A DNA stretch of 64,000 nucleotides. Source: Streptomyces sp. CB03234 (GTDB taxonomy: Bacteria > Actinomycetota > Actinomycetes > Streptomycetales > Streptomycetaceae). Shown piece after piece: positions 49,783-60,979 of this stretch. The DNA lies in the NCBI RefSeq assembly GCF_001905885.1, contig NZ_LIYH01000002.1:797591-861590 (forward strand), in the 5' to 3' direction. The position numbers were made by a program, and so were the translations under genes. Under the pieces are notes generated by a model. The model worked only from the letters and a program-made list of their open reading frames with translations. It was not told where the DNA came from and did no database searches. Positions within the stretch are counted from its first letter, which is position 1. Each line of letters opens with the position of its first letter.

Positions 49783-50583
49783 TCACGGCCGGGGCGCCTT
49801 CACGCCGTGCACCGCCCGGTACTCGGCCGCCAGCCACGGGCCCATGTCGTCGATGAGCGTGCCCAGCACGGCCGGATCCGCGTCCGCCGCCCCGCCGCGC
49901 CCCACCGCCACGGCCGTCCGCATCTGCGCCGCCCGCCGCGGGTAGTAGCCGCCGAACACCTCCGCCATCTCCTTCAGGTCGCTCGTCCAGTCGCCCCAGT
50001 GCGGCATGACCAGAGTGAAGCCGGTACGTACGAGATGACGGCCCACCCACCGGCCGAGCCGCCCGCGCTCCGCGGCCGTCGTGGCGGCGGCCGCCCGCTG
50101 CCGCCAGCGCGGCAGCAGCAGCGCCAGGTCTCCGTTGGTCTCGCGGGCGAGCAGCGAGGTGGGCCGATAGCGGGGCAGTCGCCCGGCGAGGTCCTCGCCC
50201 AGCAGGGGGGTGCACAGGCAGGCGACGAAGAACCCGAGGTCGTGCCGTTCCAGCTCGCTCAGTACCGCGCGTACGCCGGCCAGCAGGACCGCGGCGCCGT
50301 CGATCTGCGGGAAGCGGCGGTCCAGCTCCGCCCCCAGGTCCGCGACCGCGTCCCGGTCGGCGTCCGTCGGCTCCTCGCGCAGCACCACCAGCAGGTCCAG
50401 GTCCGAGACGCCGGGCGTGGCGGTGCCGCGCGGAATGCTGCCGTACAGGTAGGCGCTGTGCAGACGCGTGGGGCCGAAGACCTTCCCGATCCGTACGCGG
50501 GCGGCGCCGACCACCGGGGCGAAGGCTTCCGGTACGCGGTCGAGCGCGCCCTCGCGTGCCAGCGTCCCGTCCTCGTTCAGCAT
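49783..50583 (-). CDS. nucleotidyltransferase-domain protein
   Basis: The 266-residue protein has the polymerase-beta-type signature YLYGSIPRGTATPGVSDLDL (Gly-Ser then the Asp-x-Asp that binds metal) near residue 50. The rest is a helical domain with LGRWVGRHLVRTGFTLVMPH and MAEVFGGYYPRRAAQM. The layout recalls aminoglycoside adenylyltransferases and toxin-type MNT proteins, but no HEPN partner gene is adjacent, so substrate is unknown. The ATG at 50583 is preferred over a GTG three codons earlier. It is divergent from lon. Confidence 0.78.
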   Translation of the reverse strand: MLNEDGTLAREGALDRVPEAFAPVVGAARVRIGKVFGPTRLHSAYLYGSIPRGTATPGVSDLDLLVVLREEPTDADRDAVADLGAELDRRFPQIDGAAVLLAGVRAVLSELERHDLGFFVACLCTPLLGEDLAGRLPRYRPTSLLARETNGDLALLLPRWRQRAAAATTAAERGRLGRWVGRHLVRTGFTLVMPHWGDWTSDLKEMAEVFGGYYPRRAAQMRTAVAVGRGGAADADPAVLGTLIDDMGPWLAAEYRAVHGVKAPRP

Positions 50584-50667
50584 GCGCCCCACTCTGCCCG
50601 CTCCACGCTGCGAGAGGTTGATCGCTCAGAGCGAACACGCGTGGGGAACACCGCAGCAGTCATAAGC

Positions 50668-50688
50668 ATTGAGTGTGTACAGCTCAAC
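50668..50688. promoter_or_regulatory. HAIR-like HspR operator before lon
   Basis: ATTGAGT-7-GCTCAAC matches the HAIR consensus CTTGAGT-N7-ACTCAAG at 11 of 14 positions and lies 22 bases before the lon start. HspR is the known repressor of lon in Streptomyces (from memory of published work), so heat-shock control is likely. Confidence 0.75.
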
Positions 50689-50709
50689 TTGACTGCCGAA
50701 GGGGAGATC

Positions 50710-53127
<2,418 letters not shown>

Positions 53128-53623
53128 CCCCGCCCCGGACGCCCCGCCCCCGGCCACGTGCGGGCGCGGGTCCCGGGCCGGGCGTCCGCCCCGGGCCGGG
53201 ACCGACGCCCGGCCCGGCTTCCCGGCGGGTCAGCGACCGGCTCTGGCCGGGGCGCTCGTTCCGCAAGCCGGGTGCCCGCCTCGGGGCCGGTCTTTCGCCG
53301 GAGTCGGCGACCGGCTTTGGCCGGGCACCCGCCCCGGTCGGCGACCGGGGCGGCGGCTTGGGGCGTCCCATCCGGATTCGGTCCCGCGCGGGGCGCCCGG
53401 GCGCGTCGGGGGCGGCCGCAGGCCGGGCTTCCGTGGTTCGCCTGCCGCGTGGGGCCCGCCGCCGGGGGCCCGTCCCGGTGAGTCCCGTCGCGCCCACGCG
53501 CGTGGCGGGGCTCCGCGACGCCCGGCGCGGTGGGCGCGCGGGCGAGGGCCCATCGCCCGGGGCCCGTGCCGTGCGGCGTGGGCCCAGTGCCCGGGGCCCG
53601 TGCCGTGCGGCGCGCGGGGTGGG
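53128..53623. other. 496-bp GC-extreme repetitive intergenic region
   Basis: No credible gene. The stretch is almost pure G/C with imperfect repeats: a 24-bp direct repeat beginning GCCCGGGGCCCGTG at 53555 and 53589, and a near-identical 22-bp unit (GTCAGCGACCGGC... at 53229 and GTCGGCGACCGGC... at 53303). Many short self-complementary GCCCGGGC blocks would form strong hairpins, so it probably contains the lon terminator. Confidence 0.6.
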
Positions 53624-54433
53624 TCACGTACCGGAGGCCTCGACCGCCCGGTCGTACAGTGCGCGCGTCCGCGCGTCGAAGAGCACCGCCGTCGATTCCG
53701 TGTCCGTGTCCCCGCCGCTCAGTACGCCGATCAGGCGGCCGTCCGCGAGCCATGGGCTGCCGCTCGTGCCGTCGAAGAAGCCGTCGCACTCCATCACCAT
53801 CGAGCCGGCCAGGTCCGGGTCCCGCCGGGTGTCCGTGGTGCAGGAGATGGGGCCGTCGGCCGGGTTGTGGTCCTTGTTGGGGTAGCCGACGACCGTCACG
53901 CGGCGCTGCGGACCGGACGCCCACTCCGGCGGCGCCGCGCCCACCACCTGCTGCACCTGGCGGCCCCGGCTGTCCGGGGCCAGCGTCAGGAAGGCGTAGT
54001 CATGCGCGTCCGCGTCGTCGCCGGCGGCCTTCCACGCGTCGGCCACCTGCACCGTACGCACCTTCCACGTGCCGTACGGGGCCGGGTTGCCGGCGCTGCC
54101 CCGGTACGCCGGGGCGAACGAGAAGTCGGAGCTCGCCGCGCCGTCCGCGTACACACAGTGCGCGGCGGTCGCGACGACGTTGCCCTTCGGGCTGTCCACC
54201 ACGCTCGCCGTGCACCAGTGGCCGTCCTCGTCGAGCAGCACCCCGACCGACGGCAGCCCGGTCGAGGGCGCCGCGGACCGCTGCGGCGCCGGCGGCTTGC
54301 CCGCCGGGCCCTCGGCGTCCGGGCGCGGGGCGGAATGGGACGGCCCCCCGCACGCGGTGGCGGTGGTCAGGACGGCGACGATCCAGGCGACGACCCAGGC
54401 GACGGTCCACGGCAACGGCCTCTTGCAGCGCAT
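53624..54433 (-). CDS. secreted trypsin-like serine protease (S1 family), lipoprotein-like
   Basis: The 269-residue protein has a membrane-type signal ending TTATACGG, which reads as a lipobox, followed by a Pro/Ala spacer. The catalytic triad of an S1/V8-type protease is visible: His in VVATAAHC, Asp in DAHDYAFLTL and Ser in FFDGTSGSPW. The mature enzyme would sit outside the cell, probably tethered. The ATG at 54433 is chosen over one three codons earlier because AAGGA is then properly spaced. It lies 31 bases after the start of the LuxR-type gene's stop, in the same direction. Confidence 0.87.
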   Translation of the reverse strand: MRCKRPLPWTVAWVVAWIVAVLTTATACGGPSHSAPRPDAEGPAGKPPAPQRSAAPSTGLPSVGVLLDEDGHWCTASVVDSPKGNVVATAAHCVYADGAASSDFSFAPAYRGSAGNPAPYGTWKVRTVQVADAWKAAGDDADAHDYAFLTLAPDSRGRQVQQVVGAAPPEWASGPQRRVTVVGYPNKDHNPADGPISCTTDTRRDPDLAGSMVMECDGFFDGTSGSPWLADGRLIGVLSGGDTDTESTAVLFDARTRALYDRAVEASGT

Positions 54434-54464
54434 GGGCCCCATCCTTGCCCATGGTCACGCCCGC

Positions 54465-55448
54465 TCAGTCATCCAGCCATCCGCGCGACGACGCCCGCGC
54501 CCCCGCCTGGAACCGCGTCCGGGCGCCCAGCGACTCCAGCAGCCGGCTGATCCGCCGCCGCGCCGTGTGCACATGGACGCCCAGGCGGCGGGCGATCGCC
54601 TCGTCCTTGAGCCCCGCCGCGAGCAGCCCCAGCAACTCCCGCTGCGGCCCGGGCAGCGCGCCCGTCCCGTCGTCCTCCGCGCCCAGCGGCGTGGCCCGCT
54701 CCCACACGGTCTCGAACAGCGGCACCAGCGCCCCGCACAGCAGCCCGTCGCCGACCACCAGCGCGGACGCCCTCGGACCGGCCGCGTCGGTCGGCGGCAG
54801 CAGCGTGACCCGCCGGTCCACGGCGAGCAGCTTCGCCGGGACGTCCCCGGCGACCCGTACCCGCAGCCCCCGCCCCGCCAGGCAGGACAGCGCCCGCGTC
54901 CGCGCCGGATCCGTCAGCCCGGCCCGGTCCAGCACGGCCCGTACCTCCACGCCCCGGGCCAGCAGCGCGCCGACGTCCGGCGAGGTGAACGGCGGCCGGT
55001 CGAGGATCACCACCTCCCGCTCGGCGGCGGCCAGCAGCCGGTCCACGCGTTCGGCGATCGCCCGCCGCCCCGTCACCACCTCCACGCCCCCGCCGCTCGT
55101 ACCCGGCTCGCCGTCGTCCCCCACCAGCCGGTCGGCCGCCATCCGTAACCGCGCCAGCTCCGCCGACTTCAGGTGCAGTTCGGCCTGGCGGCGGTGGATG
55201 AGCGTACGGATCGCGGCGGCGGGCGCGGCCGGGTGCGGCAGCGCGTCACCCTCGTCGGACGACGGATCGGGCGGCCGGGCGAAACCGTGCTCGACGAGCC
55301 GGTCCAGCGCCGCGTCCAGCCGCTCGCGCGGCAGGTCCAGCAGCCGCGCCAGATCGTCCGCCCCGTCCGCCTGTTCCCTCAGCAGCGCCTCGTAGGCGCG
55401 CTCCTCGGTCCTGCCCAGGCCGAGAGTGGTCAGTTCTCCCTGGATCAT
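54465..55448 (-). CDS. LuxR-type regulator with TrmB-like N-terminus
   Basis: The 327-residue protein starts with a TrmB-like winged helix (LGLGRTEERAYEALLREQAD and LLDLPRERLDAALDRLVEHG). A phospholipase-D-like middle (VVILDRPPFTSPDVGALLAR) follows, and it ends in a LuxR-type helix-turn-helix (QRELLGLLAAGLKDEAIARR then LGVHVHTARRRISRLLESLG). This architecture is common in Streptomyces and of unknown signal. It is divergent from the large M4 protease gene and upstream of the S1 protease gene, so it may control one or both. Confidence 0.85.
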   Translation of the reverse strand: MIQGELTTLGLGRTEERAYEALLREQADGADDLARLLDLPRERLDAALDRLVEHGFARPPDPSSDEGDALPHPAAPAAAIRTLIHRRQAELHLKSAELARLRMAADRLVGDDGEPGTSGGGVEVVTGRRAIAERVDRLLAAAEREVVILDRPPFTSPDVGALLARGVEVRAVLDRAGLTDPARTRALSCLAGRGLRVRVAGDVPAKLLAVDRRVTLLPPTDAAGPRASALVVGDGLLCGALVPLFETVWERATPLGAEDDGTGALPGPQRELLGLLAAGLKDEAIARRLGVHVHTARRRISRLLESLGARTRFQAGARASSRGWLDD

Positions 55449-55597
55449 GCGTCGGATTCTCACTCCGCCTTCACAGGCCACACAAGTGTGCGTGTCCACT
55501 TCTCAACCCCCTTGATCCGTTGTCCCTTTGACCCCTCACCGCTTGCATGGCCATGACCACCTGAACGGCTGACCAGCACGTGGGAGGGGTACGGACT

Positions 55598-58381
55598 GTG
55601 CGCAAACCCAGCAGGCCCGGCATACGGGCGGGGGCCCGGGGAGCGGCGCTGCTCGCCGCCGCCGGGCTCCTGATCACCGCGGTTCCGGCGTCGGCGGCGA
55701 CCCCGCCGGCCACCGAACCGCCCGCCGACGTCATCCCGGGGGCGCGCACCGCGACCCCCGCGCTCGTCGACGGCATCCGGGAGGCGGCGGACGCGAAGGC
55801 GAGCCCGGCGGACGCGGCGCGGGGGCACCTGGCCGCCAAGGAGAGCCGTTACAAGATCGCCGAACCGGGGCGTGATCTCGCCCCCGTACAGACGCTGAAG
55901 CGCGGCGCGGAGGAGACCGTACGGCTCCAGCAGAAGCACCAGGGCGTGCCCGTGCTCGGCGGGCAGTACGTGGTGCGGATGGAGAACAAGGGCGGTGAAC
56001 GGGTCGTCACCGGCACGTCCGGCAAGTACTTCACGGACCTCACGACCGGGGTGACCCCGGCCGTGGCCAAGGACGTGGCGGTACGCCGCGCGGTCACCGC
56101 GACGCAGAGGCGGCTCGGCGGCCACCGGCTCTCCAAGGACGACGCGAAGAAGACCGCGCCCCTGCACGGCACCGCCGGGGGCCTCGTCGTCATCCCGCGC
56201 GGCGAGGGCCTGCTGACGTACCACGTGACCGTACGCGGGACGCATCCGGCGACCGGCGGGCCGGTGCTCCAGCATGTGTACGTGGACGCGCGGGCCGGGT
56301 TCCCGGTGCTGCAGTTCAGCGGTATCAAGACGCTCACGCCGCCGAAGGCCGCGACGGGGACGGCCGTGAAGAAGGCGGACGCCCCGGCCGACCCGGGCAC
56401 CGGGACCGTCGGCAGTGGCACGCTGCTCAACGGCGCCAAGGTGGACCTCAACGTCAGCAAGGCCGCGGACGGCCGGTACGTGCTGGCCGACCGGGCCCGG
56501 ATGGCGGACGGCAGCAAGGCCGCGCTCACCACGTGGGACGCGCGTGACAAGGACGTCTACGACGTGCTGGGCGGCTGGCCGGCCGACCTCAGGGAGTTCG
56601 GCTCGGCCGGCGCGGAGTTCGGCAAGGACGCCACCGACGCGGGCGCGGTGGACGCGCACTGGGCGGCCGGGCAGGTCTACGACTACTACAAGAAGCACCA
56701 CGCCAGGGACGGCCTCGACGGACGCGGCTCGGCGGTCAACTCACTCGTGGGCGTGACCCAGTTCGGCCTGCCGTACGTCAACGCCTTCTGGGACGGCACC
56801 AAGATGGTGTACGGCTCCGGCGACCGCGAGTACAAGCCGCTCTCCGCCGACCTCGACGTGGTCGGGCACGAGATGACCCACGGCGTCGTGGAGAACACCG
56901 CCAACCTGGTCTACGCGGGCCAGTCCGGCGCCCTCAACGAGGCCGTCGCCGACTACTTCGGCAACGCCATCGACGTCACGCAGTCCGGCACGGCGATGGA
57001 CCACCCGGACTCGGGCCTCATCGGCGAGGACCTGTGCCGCAAGGCCACGCCCCGCGCCTGCGCGCTGCGCGACCTCAACGACGGCGCCACCACGTCCAAG
57101 GACTTCCTCGGTGCCACGTTCGGCACCGACAACGGCGGCGTGCACCTCAACTCGACCGTCTTCTCCGGCGCGCTGTGGGACATGCGCCATGACCTGGGAG
57201 CCGAGCAGGCCGACCGGATCGTGTACAAGGCGCTGACCGAGTACATGACCCCGCTGGACGGCTTCACCGACGGCCGCAACGCGGTCCTCGCCGCCGCCAA
57301 GGACCTGGGCGTCACCGGGCAAGCGCTGAACGCCGCCAAGCGTTCCTTCAACGCCCACGGCATCGTCGCGGGCTGGGAGGAGGCGCTGGGCGTCGACTCC
57401 GACGAGCTGCTGGGCAAGCTGAACACCACCGGCACCGGTGTGCAGGCGGGCGGCGGCTGGTGGACGGTCTCCCAGTCCAACGACGACGGCACCGAGCCGT
57501 ACTCCGTCTACGCCGGCCGTGCGGACGGCACGGGCGCCCCGAAGCTCATCAGCCCCAACGACGGCCGCTACCACGTCCACCCGGCCACGGACGGAAAGAC
57601 CGTCGTCTGGGCGGCGTACGGTGCGACGAGCGTGGACGTCCTGTCCCGGCCGATCGCGGGCGGGCCCATCAAGAAGCTGTACGCGTCCACGACGTCGGAC
57701 GTCTCCGGGCTGCGGGTCGAGAACGGGGTGACGGTCTTCGAGACGCTCGGCCTGTTCACCCGCCACGTCGTCCACCTGCGGCCGGGCGACGTCACGCCCA
57801 CGTACGTGGACGGTGGCGACGACGACGTCCTGACCGGGCTCCCGTCCCTCGCCCACGGCAGGATCGCGTACGCCAAGCTGTACCCGGAGGACGGTGAGTA
57901 CCGGCTCGGCGTGGAGCTCCTCGATCCGAGGACCGGCAAGAAGACCCTGACCGAGCGGCTGGACGAGCCGCAGACCCTGGGGCAGACCGGCCTCAACGGC
58001 CGCCACGTCTTCTGGCTCACCGACGAGAACATCGCCGACGGCGGCCGGATGGGCATCCGCCGCGCGAACCTCGACGGCACCGGCGCGTACGACATCAGTG
58101 CCGAGGGCAAGCCGGGCGCGCTGATCGCGGCCGACCTGACGGTCTCGGAGTCGGCGGTCACGGTCAACGCGTCCCTGCCGGACACGTCGTACCGCAACGA
58201 GACCCTGCCGAAGAACTGGCAGCTGACCACCGACGGCACCCGCAAGGACCGCGTCTCCTGCAACCGCGGCGAGCAGCTCTCCCCGGCGGCGCTCGAAGGC
58301 ACCCGGGTGGTCTGGATCGACGGCACGACGGGCTGGACGAACCTCGTCACCCGTACCCGCCCGGCCGGCCGCTGCGGCTGA
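55598..58381 (+). CDS. large secreted M4 metalloprotease with propeller-like C-terminus
   Basis: The 927-residue thermolysin-type protease has a signal peptide (ending VPASAA), an FTP/PepSY propeptide (residues about 60-250) and the M4 catalytic domain. The zinc site is HEMTH (His424, Glu425, His428) and Glu448 in GALNEAVAD, exactly 20 residues on, as in thermolysin. After about residue 610 comes a TolB-like beta-propeller: KTVVWAAYG, GRIAYAKLY, HVFWLTDEN and RVVWIDGTTG mark blades. Usual M4 proteases end near 550-700 residues, so the tail is an addition. GTG start behind GGGAGGGG. Confidence 0.9.
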   Translation: MRKPSRPGIRAGARGAALLAAAGLLITAVPASAATPPATEPPADVIPGARTATPALVDGIREAADAKASPADAARGHLAAKESRYKIAEPGRDLAPVQTLKRGAEETVRLQQKHQGVPVLGGQYVVRMENKGGERVVTGTSGKYFTDLTTGVTPAVAKDVAVRRAVTATQRRLGGHRLSKDDAKKTAPLHGTAGGLVVIPRGEGLLTYHVTVRGTHPATGGPVLQHVYVDARAGFPVLQFSGIKTLTPPKAATGTAVKKADAPADPGTGTVGSGTLLNGAKVDLNVSKAADGRYVLADRARMADGSKAALTTWDARDKDVYDVLGGWPADLREFGSAGAEFGKDATDAGAVDAHWAAGQVYDYYKKHHARDGLDGRGSAVNSLVGVTQFGLPYVNAFWDGTKMVYGSGDREYKPLSADLDVVGHEMTHGVVENTANLVYAGQSGALNEAVADYFGNAIDVTQSGTAMDHPDSGLIGEDLCRKATPRACALRDLNDGATTSKDFLGATFGTDNGGVHLNSTVFSGALWDMRHDLGAEQADRIVYKALTEYMTPLDGFTDGRNAVLAAAKDLGVTGQALNAAKRSFNAHGIVAGWEEALGVDSDELLGKLNTTGTGVQAGGGWWTVSQSNDDGTEPYSVYAGRADGTGAPKLISPNDGRYHVHPATDGKTVVWAAYGATSVDVLSRPIAGGPIKKLYASTTSDVSGLRVENGVTVFETLGLFTRHVVHLRPGDVTPTYVDGGDDDVLTGLPSLAHGRIAYAKLYPEDGEYRLGVELLDPRTGKKTLTERLDEPQTLGQTGLNGRHVFWLTDENIADGGRMGIRRANLDGTGAYDISAEGKPGALIAADLTVSESAVTVNASLPDTSYRNETLPKNWQLTTDGTRKDRVSCNRGEQLSPAALEGTRVVWIDGTTGWTNLVTRTRPAGRCG

Positions 58382-58396
58382 GGCCTCCCCTGCCGA

Positions 58397-58424
58397 CCCC
58401 CCGGCGCCCGTCCGCGCCGGGGGG
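58397..58424 (+). terminator. terminator after the M4 protease
   Basis: Arms CCCCCCGGCGC and GCGCCGGGGGG (11 bp, perfect) around a 6-base loop, 16 bases past the stop. Confidence 0.8.
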
Positions 58425-58476
58425 TTCGGGCGTAATCGCGGTGCGACACCGCCGGCCGTTCGGCAGACTCCCCGCC

Positions 58477-58896
58477 ATGACCGAGACAACGCGGCGGATC
58501 ACCCGGATCAACCCCGAGCGGCTGCACCCGACGCCCGGGTACCACCACATCACGGTGGTGGAAGCCGGCCGAACGGCACATCTGGCGGGGCAGTGCCCGC
58601 TGGACGAGGCCGGGACGCTGGTGGGGGAGGGCGATGTCGGCGCGCAGATCGACCAGGTCGCGGCCAACGCGCTGGAGGCGCTGAAGGCCGTGGGCGCCCG
58701 CCCGGAGGACGTCGTGCGGTCCGTCATCTACGTACGCAGCGCGGACCAGGCCGTCCTCGCGGGCGCGTGGGAGCGGCTCACCCGGTCGGTGCTCGGGGGC
58801 GCGTTCACCAGCGCCAGTACGTTGCTGGGGGTGGCCCAGCTCGGCTTCACCGGGCAGCTCGTCGAGGTGGACCTCACCGTCGCGCTGCCCGGATGA
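58477..58896 (+). CDS. RidA-family protein
   Basis: The 139-residue protein has the RidA/YjgF fold: HLAGQCPLDEAGTLVGEGDV, QVAANALEALKAVGARPEDV, and VVRSVIYVRSAD and LVEVDLTVALPG at the end. Family members hydrolyse reactive enamine/imine intermediates, but the Arg that marks true RidA activity is in the usual place only approximately (VRSVIYV), so substrate is uncertain. The start has a weak ribosome site; an earlier GTG at 58441 is possible. Confidence 0.85.
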   Translation: MTETTRRITRINPERLHPTPGYHHITVVEAGRTAHLAGQCPLDEAGTLVGEGDVGAQIDQVAANALEALKAVGARPEDVVRSVIYVRSADQAVLAGAWERLTRSVLGGAFTSASTLLGVAQLGFTGQLVEVDLTVALPG

Positions 58897-59067
58897 GGCC
58901 CACCGGCGGCTGTTGACGCCATGTCGCCACGCACGCAGAAGCGGCCCCCGGAAGAGGGGTTCGGTGCCGCCGTTGGTCTATGCCTGCGAAATACTGGTCG
59001 AGCTGCGGCAATGGCCGCCGCCGAAAACCACTTTCACAGCCGAAGAAAGCGCGCGAGGGGTGCTGAC

Positions 59068-59532
59068 GTGCAGCAAAGCCGTACGGGGAATGACGCCGAA
59101 GTGGACGAGGAATTCCTTGCCCTGGAGCGTGAATTGGCTGTCTTCCTGCGCCGCGCCCGCGCCTCGTCCGGCGAAATGGCCCGCGAGGTCCACCCCGACC
59201 TCGAACCGGCCGCCTACGGCCTGCTCGTCCGCCTGGAGGAGGCCGGCACCCAGCGCGCCACCGAACTCGCCGCGTACTTCGGCGTCGGCAAGGCCACCAT
59301 GAGCCGCCAGCTGCGCGCCCTGGAGGACCTCGGGCTCGTCGCCCGCGACCCCGACCCCGCCGACGGCCGCGCCTCCCTCGTACGCCTCACCGACGAGGGC
59401 CGCGGCCGCTTCCGCCGCGTACGCGACGCCCGCCGCGCCCGTTACGTACGCAAGCTCGCCGGCTGGGACCGGGCCGAGGTCGCCGAACTGGCCCGGCTGC
59501 TGCACCAGCTCAACACCCCGGCGGAGAGCTGA
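59068..59532 (+). CDS. MarR-family regulator
   Basis: The 154-residue protein has the MarR winged helix: LVRLEEAGTQRATELAAYFG, VGKATMSRQLRALEDLGLVA and the wing DPADGRASLVRLTDEGRGRF. The GTG at 59068 is chosen because GAGGGG lies 7-8 bases upstream; the frame extends further but with poor sequence. It stands alone between the RidA and the PP2C-like gene, so its target is not obvious, possibly itself or RidA. Confidence 0.87.
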   Translation: MQQSRTGNDAEVDEEFLALERELAVFLRRARASSGEMAREVHPDLEPAAYGLLVRLEEAGTQRATELAAYFGVGKATMSRQLRALEDLGLVARDPDPADGRASLVRLTDEGRGRFRRVRDARRARYVRKLAGWDRAEVAELARLLHQLNTPAES

Positions 59533-59601
59533 CCACCTTTCGGGGAGTCGACACCCGGCCCATGGTGGCCGGAAGAGCGCCCGCCGCCCCGTCATCGACC
59601 G

Positions 59602-59805
59602 ATGATCAGGAACGTTCTCGGCGCGGCCCTCGCGGGCGCCGTGCTCATCGCGCCCGGCACCGCCACCGCCGCCCACGCCCGCACCCCCGCCCATGAGACC
59701 GACTGGCAGCGCGTCGGCGACGGCATCACCTCCGGCATCAGCGGCCGGGGAGCCTGCGGTGGACCTGGAGGCGCGGTCACCGCGACGGACGTCTGCCGCC
59801 CCTGA
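59602..59805 (+). CDS. possible small secreted peptide (67 residues)
   Basis: The frame reads MIRNVLGAALAGAVLIAPGT with an Ala-rich cut region (ATAAHA), giving a mature peptide of about 40 residues (TPAHETDWQRVGDGITSGIS ... ACGGPGGAVTATDVCRP) with two Cys. This looks like a small exported peptide. The ribosome binding site is weak and I recognise no family, so it may be a chance frame. It lies 26 bases before the convergent PP2C-like gene. Confidence 0.45.
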   Translation: MIRNVLGAALAGAVLIAPGTATAAHARTPAHETDWQRVGDGITSGISGRGACGGPGGAVTATDVCRP

Positions 59806-59830
59806 CGCGGTGAGGGAGGCGACGCCCGGG

Positions 59831-60610
59831 TCACTGGACCTCGACGTACACCACCGTCGCGTCGTCGTGCCGCTTCCAGCGGTACGCGTACGAGGGCGAC
59901 GCCTCCAGCTCCCGCACCCGGGCGATCAGCCCGCGCGGGCCCTCCTTGGCCACCACCGCGAAGCAGTCCGCCCAGTCGCCCATCCCGAACACCTCCGTCC
60001 AGCGCGTCGCCCCGTCCGACATCGCGACCAGGGCCCGCACCTCGGACGCCGGGGCGCTGCCCGTGACCGCGCGGGCCGCCACCGACGGGTCGGCCGCCGC
60101 CGTGAAGAAACCGCCCTCCTTGTTCCGCACGGTCGCGTCCGTGATCGCGTGGGAGGCCAGCGAGCCGGGCGGCAGCCGGTCGAGCCGGTCGTCCACCACC
60201 GCACGGACCGCCCCCTCCGGCGACCGCAGCAGCAGCACCGAGTCGGCCAGCACGAGGTACTCGACGCGCTCCGCGCCCCAGCGCGCCAGGACCACCGTCG
60301 CCTGGGGCGTACGCGCGTGAGAAAGGTCACACGTGTCGCGGTGGGCGTCGGCCGTGCGCCGAATTGCCTCCGACAGGATCCCGGTCAACGTCAGGTCCGG
60401 GCGTGAACCGGACAGTTCGGTCAGCGCGCCCCCGAGTCTCGCGGTGAACCAGGGCACCGAATGCTCACAACCGTCGTCGTCGAGCGGGGGTGTGACCCCG
60501 TCCAGCAGTACGAGCGTGCCGCCCTGGCCGGACGCGGGAACCGCCACGGAAGCCCAGTCCTCATTGGGGCGTTCCGGCGCGCCCGGGACGGAGGAGATCT
60601 CGGTGTGCAT
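59831..60610 (-). CDS. PP2C-like phosphatase-domain protein
   Basis: The 259-residue protein keeps the general PP2C plan: RPNEDWASVAVPASGQGGTL near the start, LVLLDGVTPPLDDDGC, LVLADSVLLLRSPEG in the middle and KRHDDATVVYVEV at the end, where the final Asp sits. Two of the usual metal Asp blocks are changed (DGV instead of DGMGG), so it may be a phosphatase variant or pseudophosphatase. Start ATG 60610 agrees with homologue-like N-terminus MHTEISSVPGAPERPNED. It is convergent with the small peptide gene and divergent from the sensor kinase. Confidence 0.75.
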   Translation of the reverse strand: MHTEISSVPGAPERPNEDWASVAVPASGQGGTLVLLDGVTPPLDDDGCEHSVPWFTARLGGALTELSGSRPDLTLTGILSEAIRRTADAHRDTCDLSHARTPQATVVLARWGAERVEYLVLADSVLLLRSPEGAVRAVVDDRLDRLPPGSLASHAITDATVRNKEGGFFTAAADPSVAARAVTGSAPASEVRALVAMSDGATRWTEVFGMGDWADCFAVVAKEGPRGLIARVRELEASPSYAYRWKRHDDATVVYVEVQ

Positions 60611-60979
60611 GGGGCCCAGTCTGCATGACTTCTTCACAGGGCCCACGGACGGCGGGACTTGGCCTGTACCGGCAGGTCAGAAAGCGCGTAACGGCGGAAT
60701 CCGGTCCTCCGGCAAGATGCGGGCGGGCATCCTGCCAAAGCCCGAGCGGATCTTTCAACCCGTCGCCCCGCGTGTCGCCGGGGCATGTGCCCGGGAGAGT
60801 TGTTCGCCAACTCAGGAGTGTTGTTCACTCGTTCGGGTGGCGGAGTGGCCGACGTGTGCCTCCCTCAACAAAAGCGCTGGAATGGTCGAGGCCGTACCAG
60901 GGGTCGGGGGGCTGTTCGCCTGCGTGAGCGGTCGTCACCTCTGCTTCATGGGCGGACGAGTTCAAGAATGTGAGCACCG
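60611..60979. promoter_or_regulatory. 369-bp gap with paired inverted repeats before the kinase gene
   Basis: GAGTTG-5-CAACTC (60797-60813) and GAGTG-5-CACTC (60816-60830) are two adjacent inverted repeats with 5-base loops and similar sequence. The stretch is more AT-rich than its surroundings. No tRNA or gene was found here. The sites may bind a regulator of the conservon-type kinase operon. Confidence 0.5.

Noticed and set aside
60830..60975. A tRNA-Ser-like stretch (GGTGGCGGAGTGGCC...) before the kinase gene
   Set aside because: It only resembles the D-arm start. No anticodon arm, T-arm or acceptor stem could be paired.
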